This document shows, piece after piece, positions 43,642 through 52,782 of a stretch of 64,000 nt of DNA; position 1 is the stretch's first letter, and every line of letters starts with the position of its first letter. The stretch is from an uncultured Prevotella sp. (GTDB lineage Bacteria; Bacteroidota; Bacteroidia; Bacteroidales; Bacteroidaceae), in NCBI GenBank assembly GCA_905234265.1, contig CAJOHJ010000005.1:62001-126000 (forward strand). Direction: 5' to 3'. Below the pieces are notes generated by a model. It made no database searches. It was given only the letters and a program-made list of their open reading frames with translations, and was not told the DNA's origin. A program made the position numbers and the translations under genes.

Positions 43642-46600
43642 TTACCTGACAACCACCTTCTTGCCGCCAACGATGTACAGTCCCTTCTTGGTCTGCATGA
43701 CGCGCTGGCCGTTGATGTTGTAGATGGTGCCGTCGGCCTTGCCGGCTGCAATGCTGGTGATGCCGGTAGCGTTCTGCTCTACGTAGATGTCGAACTTAAC
43801 GCCGGCCTTGTAGGTAAGAGTGTATGTGAACTGTCCGGTGATTTCGGCGTTTTCCACTGTAGCCGTTGCGAAGGCGGTGCCGTTCTTGCGGCTGGGGAGG
43901 TCGACGGCGAATGTCTGGCCTGCGAGTTCAGTAATCTTTCCCTTGTTGGCGGTGTTGTTGTCGCCGACGGCGTACATCACGATTTTCGTTATCTTGGCGT
44001 TTGCCGGCAGGGTTACGGTGTGCTGTGCGGCAGTGGCCTGGAACAGGTTGGCACCGCTGACGAGGTTGCTGCTGTATGTGTAGGCAGTGACGCTTGCCGA
44101 ACCGTCAATCTTGTATCCTTCAGGGATGTTGTCCGACTGCAGTGTCACCTTGCCCGTCTCCACAGGTATTGATGCCGGGTCGACATCGCGTGTGACGGTG
44201 ATGGTGTAGCTCTTGGTAGAACCGTTTTCGGCCTTGATGGTGAACACGGCGCTGACGGTGTTGCCTGCTGTCGGGACGGCAATGGTGTAAGTCCCGTTGC
44301 CATTGTCGGTTGCGCCGGTGGCGGCACTGACGGTGGCTTTCTCGGCCGGTGTGATGCTGACGGCCATTTCAGTGGTGGCGTCGTTGTGAGCCAGTGTGAT
44401 GGCTGCTGTTCCGCCTTGGAAGACTACGTCGTCGCCGTTAATGGTAAACTCTGCTGTGGCGTCGCCGCTGAGTGCAGGCTCGTCGTTGTCGTCATCGCCG
44501 CTGTCGTCGGCAGCGTTGGGGTCTGGATACATAATCTTCACGCCAGTCAGCTGCAGTGAGCCTGTGGCCTTGTTGGTGATGCGAACGTAGGCCGCCTTGC
44601 CGCTGATGCTTGCAGTGGCACTTGCCGAGGCGTCGCCCTTTGCTGCTGAGTAGTCGGCAACCTTGGTGAATGTCGTGCCGTCCTCGCTGACCTGTATTTC
44701 ACCCGTAGCAGAGCCGGTGCGGAAGAACTGGAACGATATGGAGCTTACGCCGTTGACGCACTTGAAGGTGGCTGTGCCTGTACCCTGCGGCAGCTGTATG
44801 GAGCCGGTGTACTTGCTCTTCAGAGTGCCGTCGCCGTTCACCAGTTCGCGTGTTGCGTTGAAGTTTGCGCCGTCGCTGAGTGTCAGCAGGCCGTTGCTGA
44901 TGAGAGCCGTGACTGCAGCCTCGTTGCTGGCGTTGAACCACAAGTAGTCGTACTTCTGGCTTCCGGCCTCAGTCTCAGCACCGCAGAAGTTGGGGTCGGG
45001 GAGTCCTGCGGAAACGGTGCCGCCGCTGCCGCCGGCCCATGACGGCACGTAGCTGTCGTTGACGTCAGCAGCTATTCCCTTGCCGTCGCCGGCATCGACG
45101 GTCTGCGTGGCGCCGCCGTTGCTGACTGTCTGGCCGCCGAAGAAGCCCACAAGTGTTGACTTGTACTGCTTCAGTGCTTCCTTCAGTTCGGTGATGACGC
45201 CGTAGTTCTCGTCTTGCACCGAGTTGTTGAATGTCCAGCGGAAGTCGCCATGCTGCATGCGGCCTGCGCCATACTGTCCCTTGACGATTGCCGGCACGTC
45301 GGCGGCAGCGTCAGGCGTGTAGGTGTACATCAGGGTGGCGTCGGTGTCGAAGTTGTTGTATGCTGTTCCGCCGCTGATGCACTTCACCGTCGACGGTATC
45401 TGGTCGGCGCGTGTGGAAGCCTCCCAGCGGTCCCAGGCTTCAGGGTTTTCCTGATAGGTGACGCACTTGCGCTCGCCGACGATGACGTTGCCAAACGACT
45501 TGATGACGCCGCCCGGCTCGCCGGAGAATGTTCCCTTGCCCTCAGCGTCGGTGCCTTGCAGCGATATGAGCATCGGGTTCTTGCAGTTGCGGAAGTAGTT
45601 GTTCTCGACGAATGCGGAGCCGCCGGATGTCATGCCCACGCCGTACTTTGCGTTGCCGTCGAAATAGTTGTTGTAGATGTGTATCGACATGCGGCGTATG
45701 CGCGGATGGCGTGAGTCGGAGTGGTCGTACCAGTTGTGGTGCAGCGTGATGTAGTTGTCGCCGCTCTCCGAGAGTCCGCCGAGGTTCGACTTGCCGGTGT
45801 CGAAGAAGTGGTTGTATGAGAATGTGCAGTAGTGCGGGTCGCCCTTGAAGTCGAGCGCACCGTCGCCCTTGGCCTGGTCGGCGTCGCCGCCGGTGTTGCC
45901 ATAGAAGAAGTCGACGTTGTGTACCCATATCATCTCGTCCTTGGTGTCGATGCTCACGCAGTCGTCCATGCAGAGGTAGATGCCGAAGTTGCGCAGCTCC
46001 ACCATGGACGCGTTGCGGATGAGGAAGCCGAAGCCCCAGACGGCAGCGTCGTTGCCGACACCCTCGATGGTGATGTTCATCTTCTGGTAAGCCTTGGCGC
46101 CTTTTATCTGCAGGCCTTCGGCAGAACTGCCGAACTCGTCCATGTCGGTGTCCTTGATGGTTCCGATGATGCGGATGCACAGCGGGCGGTCCTCAAAGCT
46201 TCCGCTCTCGTTGCCCTTCTGGTATCCGTAGACAATCTGCTGCAAGCCGGTGTAGGTTACCTCCTTGCCGTTCTTGTCCTTGACGGGCAGCGAAACGGTC
46301 TTGGCATTGTCGGCCCAGACGTATACCACGCGGGCATTCGACTTCAGTGTGCCGTCGTTGTTGTAGGCACCGATGCCGGTAGAGCCTGCCAGCTTGTGAG
46401 CAAAGCCTGAACGGTCGTGGGCGCGTACTTCGACGGCTGACGAGACTGCAGCCTCGGCGGCAACCTCGCTGCCGTTGACTACCGGCACCACCTTGAACTG
46501 GTAGCTGCCGGCCTTCAATCCTAAGGCGTCGGCGCGTCCGTAGGCCGGATATTCACGCACCAGCTCGTCGTCAAGCACTGTCCAGGAGTCTTGTCCGGCA

Positions 46601-46755
46601 GGGCTTACGTAGACGTTGTACTCCGTGTTGGCGACCTTCTGCCATGTGACGTAGCCGCTTTCAAACCATCCAGCCTGTTCGAGGATGGTTACTGCTGCCT
46701 GCGCGGTGGCACACAGTGTCATCAGCAGGGATGAAAGAAGTAAAATCTTTTTCAT
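43642..46755 (-). CDS. PL1 pectate lyase with C-terminal sorting-type tail
   Basis: 1037 residues; signal peptide MKKILLLSSLLMTLCATAQA. After a fibronectin-like start comes the PL1 beta-helix (about 110-480): ITIEGVGNDAAVWGFGFLIRNASMVELRNFGI-type rungs, MDDCVSIDTKDEMIWVHNVDF, and DHSDSRHPRIRR with the catalytic Arg. The middle holds a TolB-like or F5/8-like sandwich and Ig-like repeats, and the end is the Prevotella tail IYNINGQRV ... KGLYIVGGKKVVVR, shared with the protein at 10735. It should cleave homogalacturonan outside the cell. Own promoter at 46794. Confidence 0.9.
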   Translation of the reverse strand: MKKILLLSSLLMTLCATAQAAVTILEQAGWFESGYVTWQKVANTEYNVYVSPAGQDSWTVLDDELVREYPAYGRADALGLKAGSYQFKVVPVVNGSEVAAEAAVSSAVEVRAHDRSGFAHKLAGSTGIGAYNNDGTLKSNARVVYVWADNAKTVSLPVKDKNGKEVTYTGLQQIVYGYQKGNESGSFEDRPLCIRIIGTIKDTDMDEFGSSAEGLQIKGAKAYQKMNITIEGVGNDAAVWGFGFLIRNASMVELRNFGIYLCMDDCVSIDTKDEMIWVHNVDFFYGNTGGDADQAKGDGALDFKGDPHYCTFSYNHFFDTGKSNLGGLSESGDNYITLHHNWYDHSDSRHPRIRRMSIHIYNNYFDGNAKYGVGMTSGGSAFVENNYFRNCKNPMLISLQGTDAEGKGTFSGEPGGVIKSFGNVIVGERKCVTYQENPEAWDRWEASTRADQIPSTVKCISGGTAYNNFDTDATLMYTYTPDAAADVPAIVKGQYGAGRMQHGDFRWTFNNSVQDENYGVITELKEALKQYKSTLVGFFGGQTVSNGGATQTVDAGDGKGIAADVNDSYVPSWAGGSGGTVSAGLPDPNFCGAETEAGSQKYDYLWFNASNEAAVTALISNGLLTLSDGANFNATRELVNGDGTLKSKYTGSIQLPQGTGTATFKCVNGVSSISFQFFRTGSATGEIQVSEDGTTFTKVADYSAAKGDASASATASISGKAAYVRITNKATGSLQLTGVKIMYPDPNAADDSGDDDNDEPALSGDATAEFTINGDDVVFQGGTAAITLAHNDATTEMAVSITPAEKATVSAATGATDNGNGTYTIAVPTAGNTVSAVFTIKAENGSTKSYTITVTRDVDPASIPVETGKVTLQSDNIPEGYKIDGSASVTAYTYSSNLVSGANLFQATAAQHTVTLPANAKITKIVMYAVGDNNTANKGKITELAGQTFAVDLPSRKNGTAFATATVENAEITGQFTYTLTYKAGVKFDIYVEQNATGITSIAAGKADGTIYNINGQRVMQTKKGLYIVGGKKVVVR

Positions 46756-46793
46756 TTTAGTAGTATTTGTTATAGTAGTTCGTTCAATTCCTG

Positions 46794-46801
46794 CAAAGGT
46801 A
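46794..46801 (-). promoter_or_regulatory. Promoter -7 element of the pectate lyase gene
   Basis: TACCTTTG on the minus strand, about 40 bases before ATG 46755. Confidence 0.7.
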
Positions 46802-46840
46802 AGGGATTTATTTAACTTTGTGCAGTTTTTGACATTTATT

Positions 46841-46966
46841 TTTATCTCGCAGAGATAATTTTTATCTTACGGAGATAATTTCGTAACATGCAGAGATAAT
46901 TTTTTATCTCACAGAGATAATTTCGTAACATGCAGAGATAATTTTTTATCTCACAGAGATAATTTT
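46841..46966. repeat. GAGATAA-family intergenic repeat, copy E
   Basis: The longest block: agagataattttttatctcacagagataatttcgtaacatgc units alternate so that each TTATCTC can pair with the neighbouring GAGATAA. It ends 15 bases before the stop codon of the permease gene. Confidence 0.9.
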
Positions 46967-46980
46967 CCCTGGCGGTCTCT

Positions 46981-48210
46981 CTACTTCAGCAGGCGCCGTG
47001 AGAAGTAGCGCACGGGATACCATACGCTGACGAAGCCTACGGCAATTACCGTGATGAACACGAGGACGACGTCCGTAGGATGAACGCTGACGGGGTAGGC
47101 GTTGACAACAAAAGTGCCGTCGCCGCCGCCCAGGCTCACCAGCCCGTACTGCTGCTGCAGCCAGCATAGCAGCAGGCCAGCCAGCACGCCTATGGCGGCG
47201 CCTATGAAGGCTATCATGCGGCCTTCGAAGAGGAAGATGCGCGTTATCTGACTGTCGGAAGCCCCGAGGTTGCGCAGGGTGACCACGTCGTTGCGCTTGT
47301 CGATGATGAGCATCGACAGCGACCCGATGATGTTGAAGCAGGCAATGGCAAGTATGAAGGTAAGGAAAATGTAGGCCATCAGCTTCTCAATCTTCATGAT
47401 GCGGAAGGTGTCGTCCTGCTGCTCGTAGCGGTCACTGACGGTGAAGCGGCTGCCTGCCAGACGCTTTATCTCGCTCTTGACGGACTCGAAGTCGCTGCCG
47501 GCCTTCAGCCGCAGTTCGAGCGACGACAGGCGGCCCTCCTGCTGGAAAAGCTGGCGGGTGAAGCGTATCGGAGCCAGAATGTAGTGCTTGTCGTACTTGC
47601 CCTGCTTGACGGTGAACACTACGCCCGGCGAGAACAGCTCCTCAGTGACGAAGCCGTCGGTGGGGTCGCTCATGTCAAGCTGCCCTTCGCGTCGCGGGGC
47701 GTAAATCTGCAATGGCATGGTGTACGTATAGCCCAGCCCGAGCTGGTAGGCGACGCCTATGCCGGGAATGCCGTAGTTGATGTCGGCAGCATGCAGCTCG
47801 AAGGTGCCGTCGCCGTCCAGTATCTCACGGATGTGCGTCAGCTCGTCGAAATTGTCGTCTACGCCTTTCACGCGTACCATCAGCTGGCGGTCGCCATAGA
47901 CAGCCAGTGCCTGGTCTTCAAGACACTCTGTGGCAACGTCGATGGCTGGCAGCTTGCGGATGGCCTTCAGCACCGGGTCGTCGGCAGCCACCGTCTTGCC
48001 CTTCACGGGGACAATCTTCAGCTGTGGGTCCATCTGCGTGAAGAAGGATGCCACCAGGTCGTGAAAGCCGTTGAAGACCGACAGTGTCACCACCAGGGCC
48101 GTCGTGGCTACGGCAACGCCGACGACGCTGATGCCGCTGATGACGTTGATGACGTTCGTGGACTTCTTGGAGAACAGGTAGCGGCGGGCTATGTAGAATG
48201 GGAAGTTCAT
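46981..48210 (-). CDS. LolC/LolE-type ABC permease (FtsX domain)
   Basis: 409 residues from MNFPFYIARRYLFSKKSTNVINVIS. One N-terminal membrane helix, a periplasmic MacB-like domain (about 45-260) and a C-terminal FtsX domain with three helices; the cytoplasmic loop motif RNDVVTLRNLGASDSQITRIF is typical. These permeases extract lipoproteins from the inner membrane with LolD. No LolD gene is in the window. It is co-directional with rbfA, which is 11 bases upstream. Confidence 0.9.
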   Translation of the reverse strand: MNFPFYIARRYLFSKKSTNVINVISGISVVGVAVATTALVVTLSVFNGFHDLVASFFTQMDPQLKIVPVKGKTVAADDPVLKAIRKLPAIDVATECLEDQALAVYGDRQLMVRVKGVDDNFDELTHIREILDGDGTFELHAADINYGIPGIGVAYQLGLGYTYTMPLQIYAPRREGQLDMSDPTDGFVTEELFSPGVVFTVKQGKYDKHYILAPIRFTRQLFQQEGRLSSLELRLKAGSDFESVKSEIKRLAGSRFTVSDRYEQQDDTFRIMKIEKLMAYIFLTFILAIACFNIIGSLSMLIIDKRNDVVTLRNLGASDSQITRIFLFEGRMIAFIGAAIGVLAGLLLCWLQQQYGLVSLGGGDGTFVVNAYPVSVHPTDVVLVFITVIAVGFVSVWYPVRYFSRRLLK

Positions 48211-48220
48211 GGTTATGAAC

Positions 48221-48556
48221 TCATTGTTTGAGCAGTTCGTCGATGCGCTCGATGTAGTCCAGCGAGTCGTCGACGAAGAAGCGAAGCTCGGGAATGATGC
48301 GCAGCTGGTGGCGCACACGAGTGCCGAGGGCATATCTGACCTGCTTCTCGTTGCGCGTGATGTTGGCAACGATTTCCTCGCTGCGTTCCGATGGGAAAAC
48401 GCTGAGGTAGGCCGTGCAGATGCTAAGGTCGGGCGACACTCTCACACGGGTGACGCTGACCATCACTCCGTGCATGGAGCGAGTCTGCTCCTGGAAGATG
48501 AGGCTGAGCTCCTTCTGGAGCAGACGGGCTATCTTGTTCTGTCTGGTTTCTTGCAT
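48221..48556 (-). CDS. rbfA: 30S ribosome-binding factor A
   Basis: 111 residues from MQETRQNKIARLLQKELSLIF, a KH-type fold with the usual VTRVRVSPDLSICTAYLSVFP segment and RHQLRIIPELRFFVDDSLDY. It assists 16S rRNA 5' end maturation. The start at 48556 is set by the family N terminus and abuts the FKBP gene upstream, so it is part of the same run of genes. Confidence 0.95.
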   Translation of the reverse strand: MQETRQNKIARLLQKELSLIFQEQTRSMHGVMVSVTRVRVSPDLSICTAYLSVFPSERSEEIVANITRNEKQVRYALGTRVRHQLRIIPELRFFVDDSLDYIERIDELLKQ

Positions 48557-48561
48557 GACGG

Positions 48562-49305
48562 TTATTTTTCTATTCCCAGTACTTCGACGTCGAATATCAG
48601 CGTGCTGTATGCCGGAATGCTGCCCGTGGCACGTGCGCCGTAGGCCAGCTCCTGCGGAATGAACAGGCGCCACTTGCTGCCGGCGGGCATGAGAGTGAGA
48701 GCCTCCGTCCAGCCTTTGATGACCTGGCCGGGCGAGAACACGGCCGGCTGGCCGCCATGGCGTGCGGTGCTGTCGAAGACGGTGCCGTCGATGAGGCGGC
48801 CTTCATATTTCACGCGCACCTTGTCGGTGGCCTTGGCAATCTCGCCAGTGCCGGCTGTCAGCACCTGATACTGCAGGCCGCTGGGCAGCACCACAACGCT
48901 GTCGCGCTTGGCATTCTCAGCGAGGAACTGCTTGCCGGCAGCCTTTACGGCCTCCTCCTTGGCAGCGCGCATGGCCATGTAGCGGCTGTTGAGGAATTGC
49001 TCAGCCTTGGCAGCCTGGAACAGTGTCGTGTCGCCGACAAGGGCGTCGAACAGCCCCTGATAGGCTATTGCCAGGCGGATAGAGTCGGCCGAGCCGCTGA
49101 AGTCGGCAGCGAGTCCGCCGAGATAGCGGTCGCGCACAATCTGTGCCAGCGTGTAGCCGGCAGTGTAGCTGGTGGAGTCGCTGAGAGTGGTCAGCTGGAC
49201 CTTGGCAGCCGTCTTGGCTTTTTTGTCTTTCTTGGCTGCGAAGGCTATAGACAAAGAAGCACTCGCCACTATGAGGGCGAGTGCTAATGAAAATGCTCTT
49301 TTCAT
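48562..49305 (-). CDS. FKBP-type peptidyl-prolyl isomerase, exported (third of the trio)
   Basis: 247 residues, signal peptide (RAFSLALALIVASASLSIAFA). N-terminal dimerisation region (SYTAGYTLAQIVRDRYL) and C-terminal FKBP domain: VRVKYEGRLIDGTVFDST, GQVIKGWTEALTLMPAG, IPQELAYGAR, LIFDVEVL. FkpA/Mip-like chaperone of the periplasm. Its ATG overlaps the stop of the upstream FKBP gene (TAATG). Confidence 0.92.
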   Translation of the reverse strand: MKRAFSLALALIVASASLSIAFAAKKDKKAKTAAKVQLTTLSDSTSYTAGYTLAQIVRDRYLGGLAADFSGSADSIRLAIAYQGLFDALVGDTTLFQAAKAEQFLNSRYMAMRAAKEEAVKAAGKQFLAENAKRDSVVVLPSGLQYQVLTAGTGEIAKATDKVRVKYEGRLIDGTVFDSTARHGGQPAVFSPGQVIKGWTEALTLMPAGSKWRLFIPQELAYGARATGSIPAYSTLIFDVEVLGIEK

Positions 49306-50183
49306 TATTTCTTGGGATTAACTTCTAACAGTTCAATCTTGAAAATAAGCATAGAGAACGGCTTGATGTCAGCCTGCTGCATTTCGCCATAGGCAAGCTC
49401 CTGAGGAATGTAGACTTCCCAGATGGAACCGGCTGGCATGTGCTGCAGAGCGTCTGACCAGCCCTTGATAACCTGGTTGGTACGGAAGTCTGTCGGCTGG
49501 CTGCGCTTGTAGCTGCTGTCGAACACCTTGCCTTCGAGAGTGCGGCCCTCGTAGTGTACACGGACACGGGATGTATCGGCAGGAATGGCACCGGTACCTT
49601 CCTTGATAACCTTGTACTGTACGCCGCTGGGCAGCGTGACGATGCCTTCCTTCTTGCCGTTCTCGGCGAGGAAGTCTTCACCGGCCTTCTTGTTGGCGCC
49701 GAACTCCTTCTCGAGGTTCTTGGCCTTGATGGTGCGCATCATCTGCTGTGCAACCTGCTGGGCAGAGTCGACGGTCATCAGGCCGCCTTTGCCTACGGTG
49801 CCGCTGACGAAGCCGGCCATGAAGTTCTTTAGAGAAATGGTCTTCGTAGAGTCGTCGCCGAAGAGCTCGTGGTTGATGCCCTTCACCATCTGGTTGCTGA
49901 TCTGCTGGCCAATCTGGATGCCTGCATAGTAGGCAGCCTTCTTCTTGTCGTCGCCGGCGTTGGCGCCTTCGTTAAGACCCTTGATGAACTCGTCCATGTA
50001 GGTGGTGTCTATGCCTAAGCGGCCTACCAGATAGTCCTTGAGGCCCTGTGTCTGAGCCATGCCGATGGCGTAGCTGACGGTGTCGACGTCTGTCTTCAGA
50101 TTTGCCTTTGGCGTTCCGTTGCCGCACGAATACATCATTACGGCGGCTACTGCTGCGATGGCAGCAAAAGTAAATTTCTTCAT
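49305..50183 (-). CDS. FKBP-type peptidyl-prolyl isomerase, lipoprotein (second of the trio)
   Basis: 292 residues with a lipoprotein signal (VAAVMMYSCGN). Long helical N-terminal domain (SYAIGMAQTQGLKDYLVG ... IGQQISNQMVKGINHELFG) and an FKBP domain ending YIPQELAYGEMQQADIKPFSMLIFKIELL. Likely anchored in the outer membrane facing the periplasm. It lies between two paralogues. Confidence 0.92.
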   Translation of the reverse strand: MKKFTFAAIAAVAAVMMYSCGNGTPKANLKTDVDTVSYAIGMAQTQGLKDYLVGRLGIDTTYMDEFIKGLNEGANAGDDKKKAAYYAGIQIGQQISNQMVKGINHELFGDDSTKTISLKNFMAGFVSGTVGKGGLMTVDSAQQVAQQMMRTIKAKNLEKEFGANKKAGEDFLAENGKKEGIVTLPSGVQYKVIKEGTGAIPADTSRVRVHYEGRTLEGKVFDSSYKRSQPTDFRTNQVIKGWSDALQHMPAGSIWEVYIPQELAYGEMQQADIKPFSMLIFKIELLEVNPKK

Positions 50184-50246
50184 TGCTTTAATTGTCGTTA
50201 TTTCGTTGTTCTTTCTTGTTTGTCGCTGTTGTGGCGTTGTGCTTTT

Positions 50247-50852
50247 TTACATCACCTGGATAAGCTCGACATCGAATATCAGGGCTGCGAATGGTGGAAT
50301 GGAACTGCCTGCACCGCCCTCGCCGTATGCCAGCCGGTAGGGGATGAAGAAGCGGTACTTTGCGCCTTCCTGCATGAGCTGCAAGCCTTCCGTCCAGCCG
50401 GCAATTACCTGCTGCAGGCCGAAGACTGCCGGCTCGCCGCGCTCAACGCTGCTGTCGAATACAGTGCCGTCGATGAGGAATCCCTCATAGTGGCACTTCA
50501 CGGAGTCCTTGGCCGACGGCTTCTTGCCGTTGCCCTCGCGGAGTACCTGATACTGCAGGCCGCTGGGCAGGGTGACGACGCCGTCCTTCTTGGCGTTCTC
50601 GGCAAGATACTTCTCGCCGGCCTCCTTGTGCTGCTTGCCGGCAGCCTGGCGCTCGCGAGAAATCTTCTCTTCCTGCTCGGCAAAGAATTCCTGCACGATG
50701 CGCTGTGCATCGCTGCTCTTTATCTTCAGCTCGTGGCCGCCGATGACGTCCTTTACGGCTTGTGCAAAATCGTCGATGTTCAGCGCCTGGCCGCCCATGT
50801 TTGCAAGCTGGTGGCCTATGCCTATTCCTAATGCGTAGCTAACTTTGTCCAT
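50247..50852 (-). CDS. FKBP-type peptidyl-prolyl isomerase without signal (first of the trio)
   Basis: 201 residues from MDKVSYALGIGIGHQL. Same plan as its two downstream paralogues, but no signal peptide, so probably cytoplasmic. FKBP domain: VKCHYEGFLIDGTVFDSS, QQVIAGWTEGLQLMQEG, IPYRLAYGEGGAGSSIPPFAALIFDVELI. The promoter at 50904 drives the trio. Confidence 0.92.
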   Translation of the reverse strand: MDKVSYALGIGIGHQLANMGGQALNIDDFAQAVKDVIGGHELKIKSSDAQRIVQEFFAEQEEKISRERQAAGKQHKEAGEKYLAENAKKDGVVTLPSGLQYQVLREGNGKKPSAKDSVKCHYEGFLIDGTVFDSSVERGEPAVFGLQQVIAGWTEGLQLMQEGAKYRFFIPYRLAYGEGGAGSSIPPFAALIFDVELIQVM

Positions 50853-50903
50853 ATTATATATTAATGTGTTTGTCCTTTCTGAACGCTTGAAATTAACAGC
50901 GTG

Positions 50904-50911
50904 CAAAGGTA
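50904..50911 (-). promoter_or_regulatory. Promoter -7 element of the FKBP operon
   Basis: TACCTTTG on the minus strand, about 50 bases before ATG 50852. Confidence 0.7.
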
Positions 50912-50997
50912 TATAAAATATGCCATACGGATGCACAGAAATAAAAAGGTTTTTCTTTTTTTAACTTAATCTTTCTGTCTTTCCTCTTCTTTCTTCG

Positions 50998-51005
50998 TAA
51001 TTTTG
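50998..51005 (+). promoter_or_regulatory. Promoter -7 element of the S41 protease gene
   Basis: TAATTTTG, about 32 bases before ATG 51038, divergent from the FKBP promoter. Confidence 0.6.
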
Positions 51006-51037
51006 CGCACAAATCTCTATCTGTTAGGGACTTTGCA

Positions 51038-52693
51038 ATGGAAAAGACACAGAAATCAGTGACTACTCAACAACAGGTTTTTCTTATGGTACAGACAGTT
51101 ATGACTGGCTTGCGCAGCATGGCGGCACGTTGCCTGCTGTCGGCTGCATTCTTCATATTATCTCCGGCTGCATTGCTTGCACAGGACGACACCAACCACA
51201 ATCTCGAGGTGGGAAAGAACCTCGAGATTTTCAACGCACTTTACAAGGAACTCGACTTGATGTACGTCGACACTCTCGACGCGTCGAAGGTCGTCACCGT
51301 TGCCATCGACGCCATGCTGCAGTCGCTGGACCCGTACACGGAATACTATCCCGAGGAGCGGCAGAAAGACCTGCGCACAATGCTGACGGGAAAGTATGCC
51401 GGCATTGGCGCACTCATCCGCTACCATCAGAAGCAGAAGCGCTGCGTCATCGACGAGCCTTACGAGGGAATGCCTGCCGCCGAGGCCGGCCTGCGCAAGG
51501 GTGATGTCATCCTGCAAATCGACGACTCGTTGATGACTGACCGGAACACCAGCTACGTCAGCAGCCATCTGCGCGGCGATGCAGGCACAAGCTTCCTGCT
51601 GAAGTTCCTGCGGCCGTCGACAGGCAAGACGCACACCGTCAAGATAACGCGCAGGGCAATAAAGATGCCTGAGATAACATGGTATGGCATGCGCCCCGGA
51701 GGCATAGGCTACATCTGCCTGAACACATTCACCGGCGAGCCTTCCAAAGCCATGCGGCTGGCCTATCTGGATCTTAAGAAGCGCGGCGCGACAAAACTGA
51801 TACTCGACCTCCGCGGCAATGGCGGCGGCAGTGTCAGCGAGTGCGTCGACATTCTGAGCATGTGGCTGCCGATGAATACGAAGATAGTGGAGACACGCGG
51901 CAAGCTGCGAAGGGCAAACAGCGAGTACATAACACGCTACGAGCCGGTGGACACCGTGATGCCGCTGGTGGTTCTTGTCAACGGCGAGACAGCATCGGCA
52001 TCGGAGATTACCAGTGGCACGTTGCAAGACCTAAAGCGCGGCATCGTGGTAGGCTCGCACACCTTTGGCAAGGGGCTTGTGCAGATTCCGAACATAGACC
52101 TGCCCTTCAACGCAAACTTGAAGCTCACCACTTCGCGCTATTACCTGCCCTCCGGGCGCGGCATAAAGATGAAGGAAGGCATAACGCCTGACGTGGAGAT
52201 AAAGCCTGACACAATGTCAAACATCACGCTATATCTTGACCGCCTCGACTCTACGGAAGTTCTCTTCGACTACGTTGCCGAATACATTGCCAAGCATTCG
52301 TCGGTAGGTGATGCAGAGACATTCCACATCACCGATGCCGACTATGCCGACTTCAAGCAGCGCGTCATTGCCGCTGGCTTCACATACGACCAGATGAGCA
52401 AAAAACGCTACGACGAGCTGGTGCGCATAGCCACCTTCGAAGGCTATTACGACGATGCACGCGAGGAATTCGAGGCCTTGAAGGCAAAGATTGACCATCA
52501 CGACGTCAGCCGCGACATGGATGTGCATCGCGACGAAATCAAGCGGCTTATAGAGCAGGAAATCATTTCTGCCTATCACTATCAGGCAGGACAGCTGCTT
52601 ATTGGCCTGCGTACCGACAAGGTGATAGCCGAAGCGGAGCGCATCCTCAGCACCGACGGAGAATACAGCCGCATTCTCCGCCGTGAGAAATAA
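51038..52693 (+). CDS. S41 C-terminal processing peptidase (CtpA/Prc-like)
   Basis: 551 residues with a signal peptide preceded by about 25 polar residues. A PDZ domain sits at about 110-210 (GIGALIRYH, MPAAEAGLRKGDVILQIDD), followed by the S41 core: DLRGNGGGSVSECVDILS, the catalytic Ser in NGETASASEITSG and Lys in TFGKGLVQ. Periplasmic protease acting on C-terminal tails. Its last residues and stop (GAGAAATAA) are the start of a 21-base tandem duplication. Confidence 0.93.
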   Translation: MEKTQKSVTTQQQVFLMVQTVMTGLRSMAARCLLSAAFFILSPAALLAQDDTNHNLEVGKNLEIFNALYKELDLMYVDTLDASKVVTVAIDAMLQSLDPYTEYYPEERQKDLRTMLTGKYAGIGALIRYHQKQKRCVIDEPYEGMPAAEAGLRKGDVILQIDDSLMTDRNTSYVSSHLRGDAGTSFLLKFLRPSTGKTHTVKITRRAIKMPEITWYGMRPGGIGYICLNTFTGEPSKAMRLAYLDLKKRGATKLILDLRGNGGGSVSECVDILSMWLPMNTKIVETRGKLRRANSEYITRYEPVDTVMPLVVLVNGETASASEITSGTLQDLKRGIVVGSHTFGKGLVQIPNIDLPFNANLKLTTSRYYLPSGRGIKMKEGITPDVEIKPDTMSNITLYLDRLDSTEVLFDYVAEYIAKHSSVGDAETFHITDADYADFKQRVIAAGFTYDQMSKKRYDELVRIATFEGYYDDAREEFEALKAKIDHHDVSRDMDVHRDEIKRLIEQEIISAYHYQAGQLLIGLRTDKVIAEAERILSTDGEYSRILRREK

Positions 52694-52728
52694 AGATGCC
52701 ACCGTGCGAAATAAAGATGCCACCGTGC
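52687..52728 (+). repeat. Exact 21-base tandem duplication at the S41 protease stop
   Basis: gaaataaagatgccaccgtgc occurs twice without change; the first copy contains the stop codon. Confidence 0.9.
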
Positions 52729-52782
52729 GGGGCAAAGCCTCTGCACTACGGGACGGAAATTCCGCCGCGCGGAGTGAAGTTC

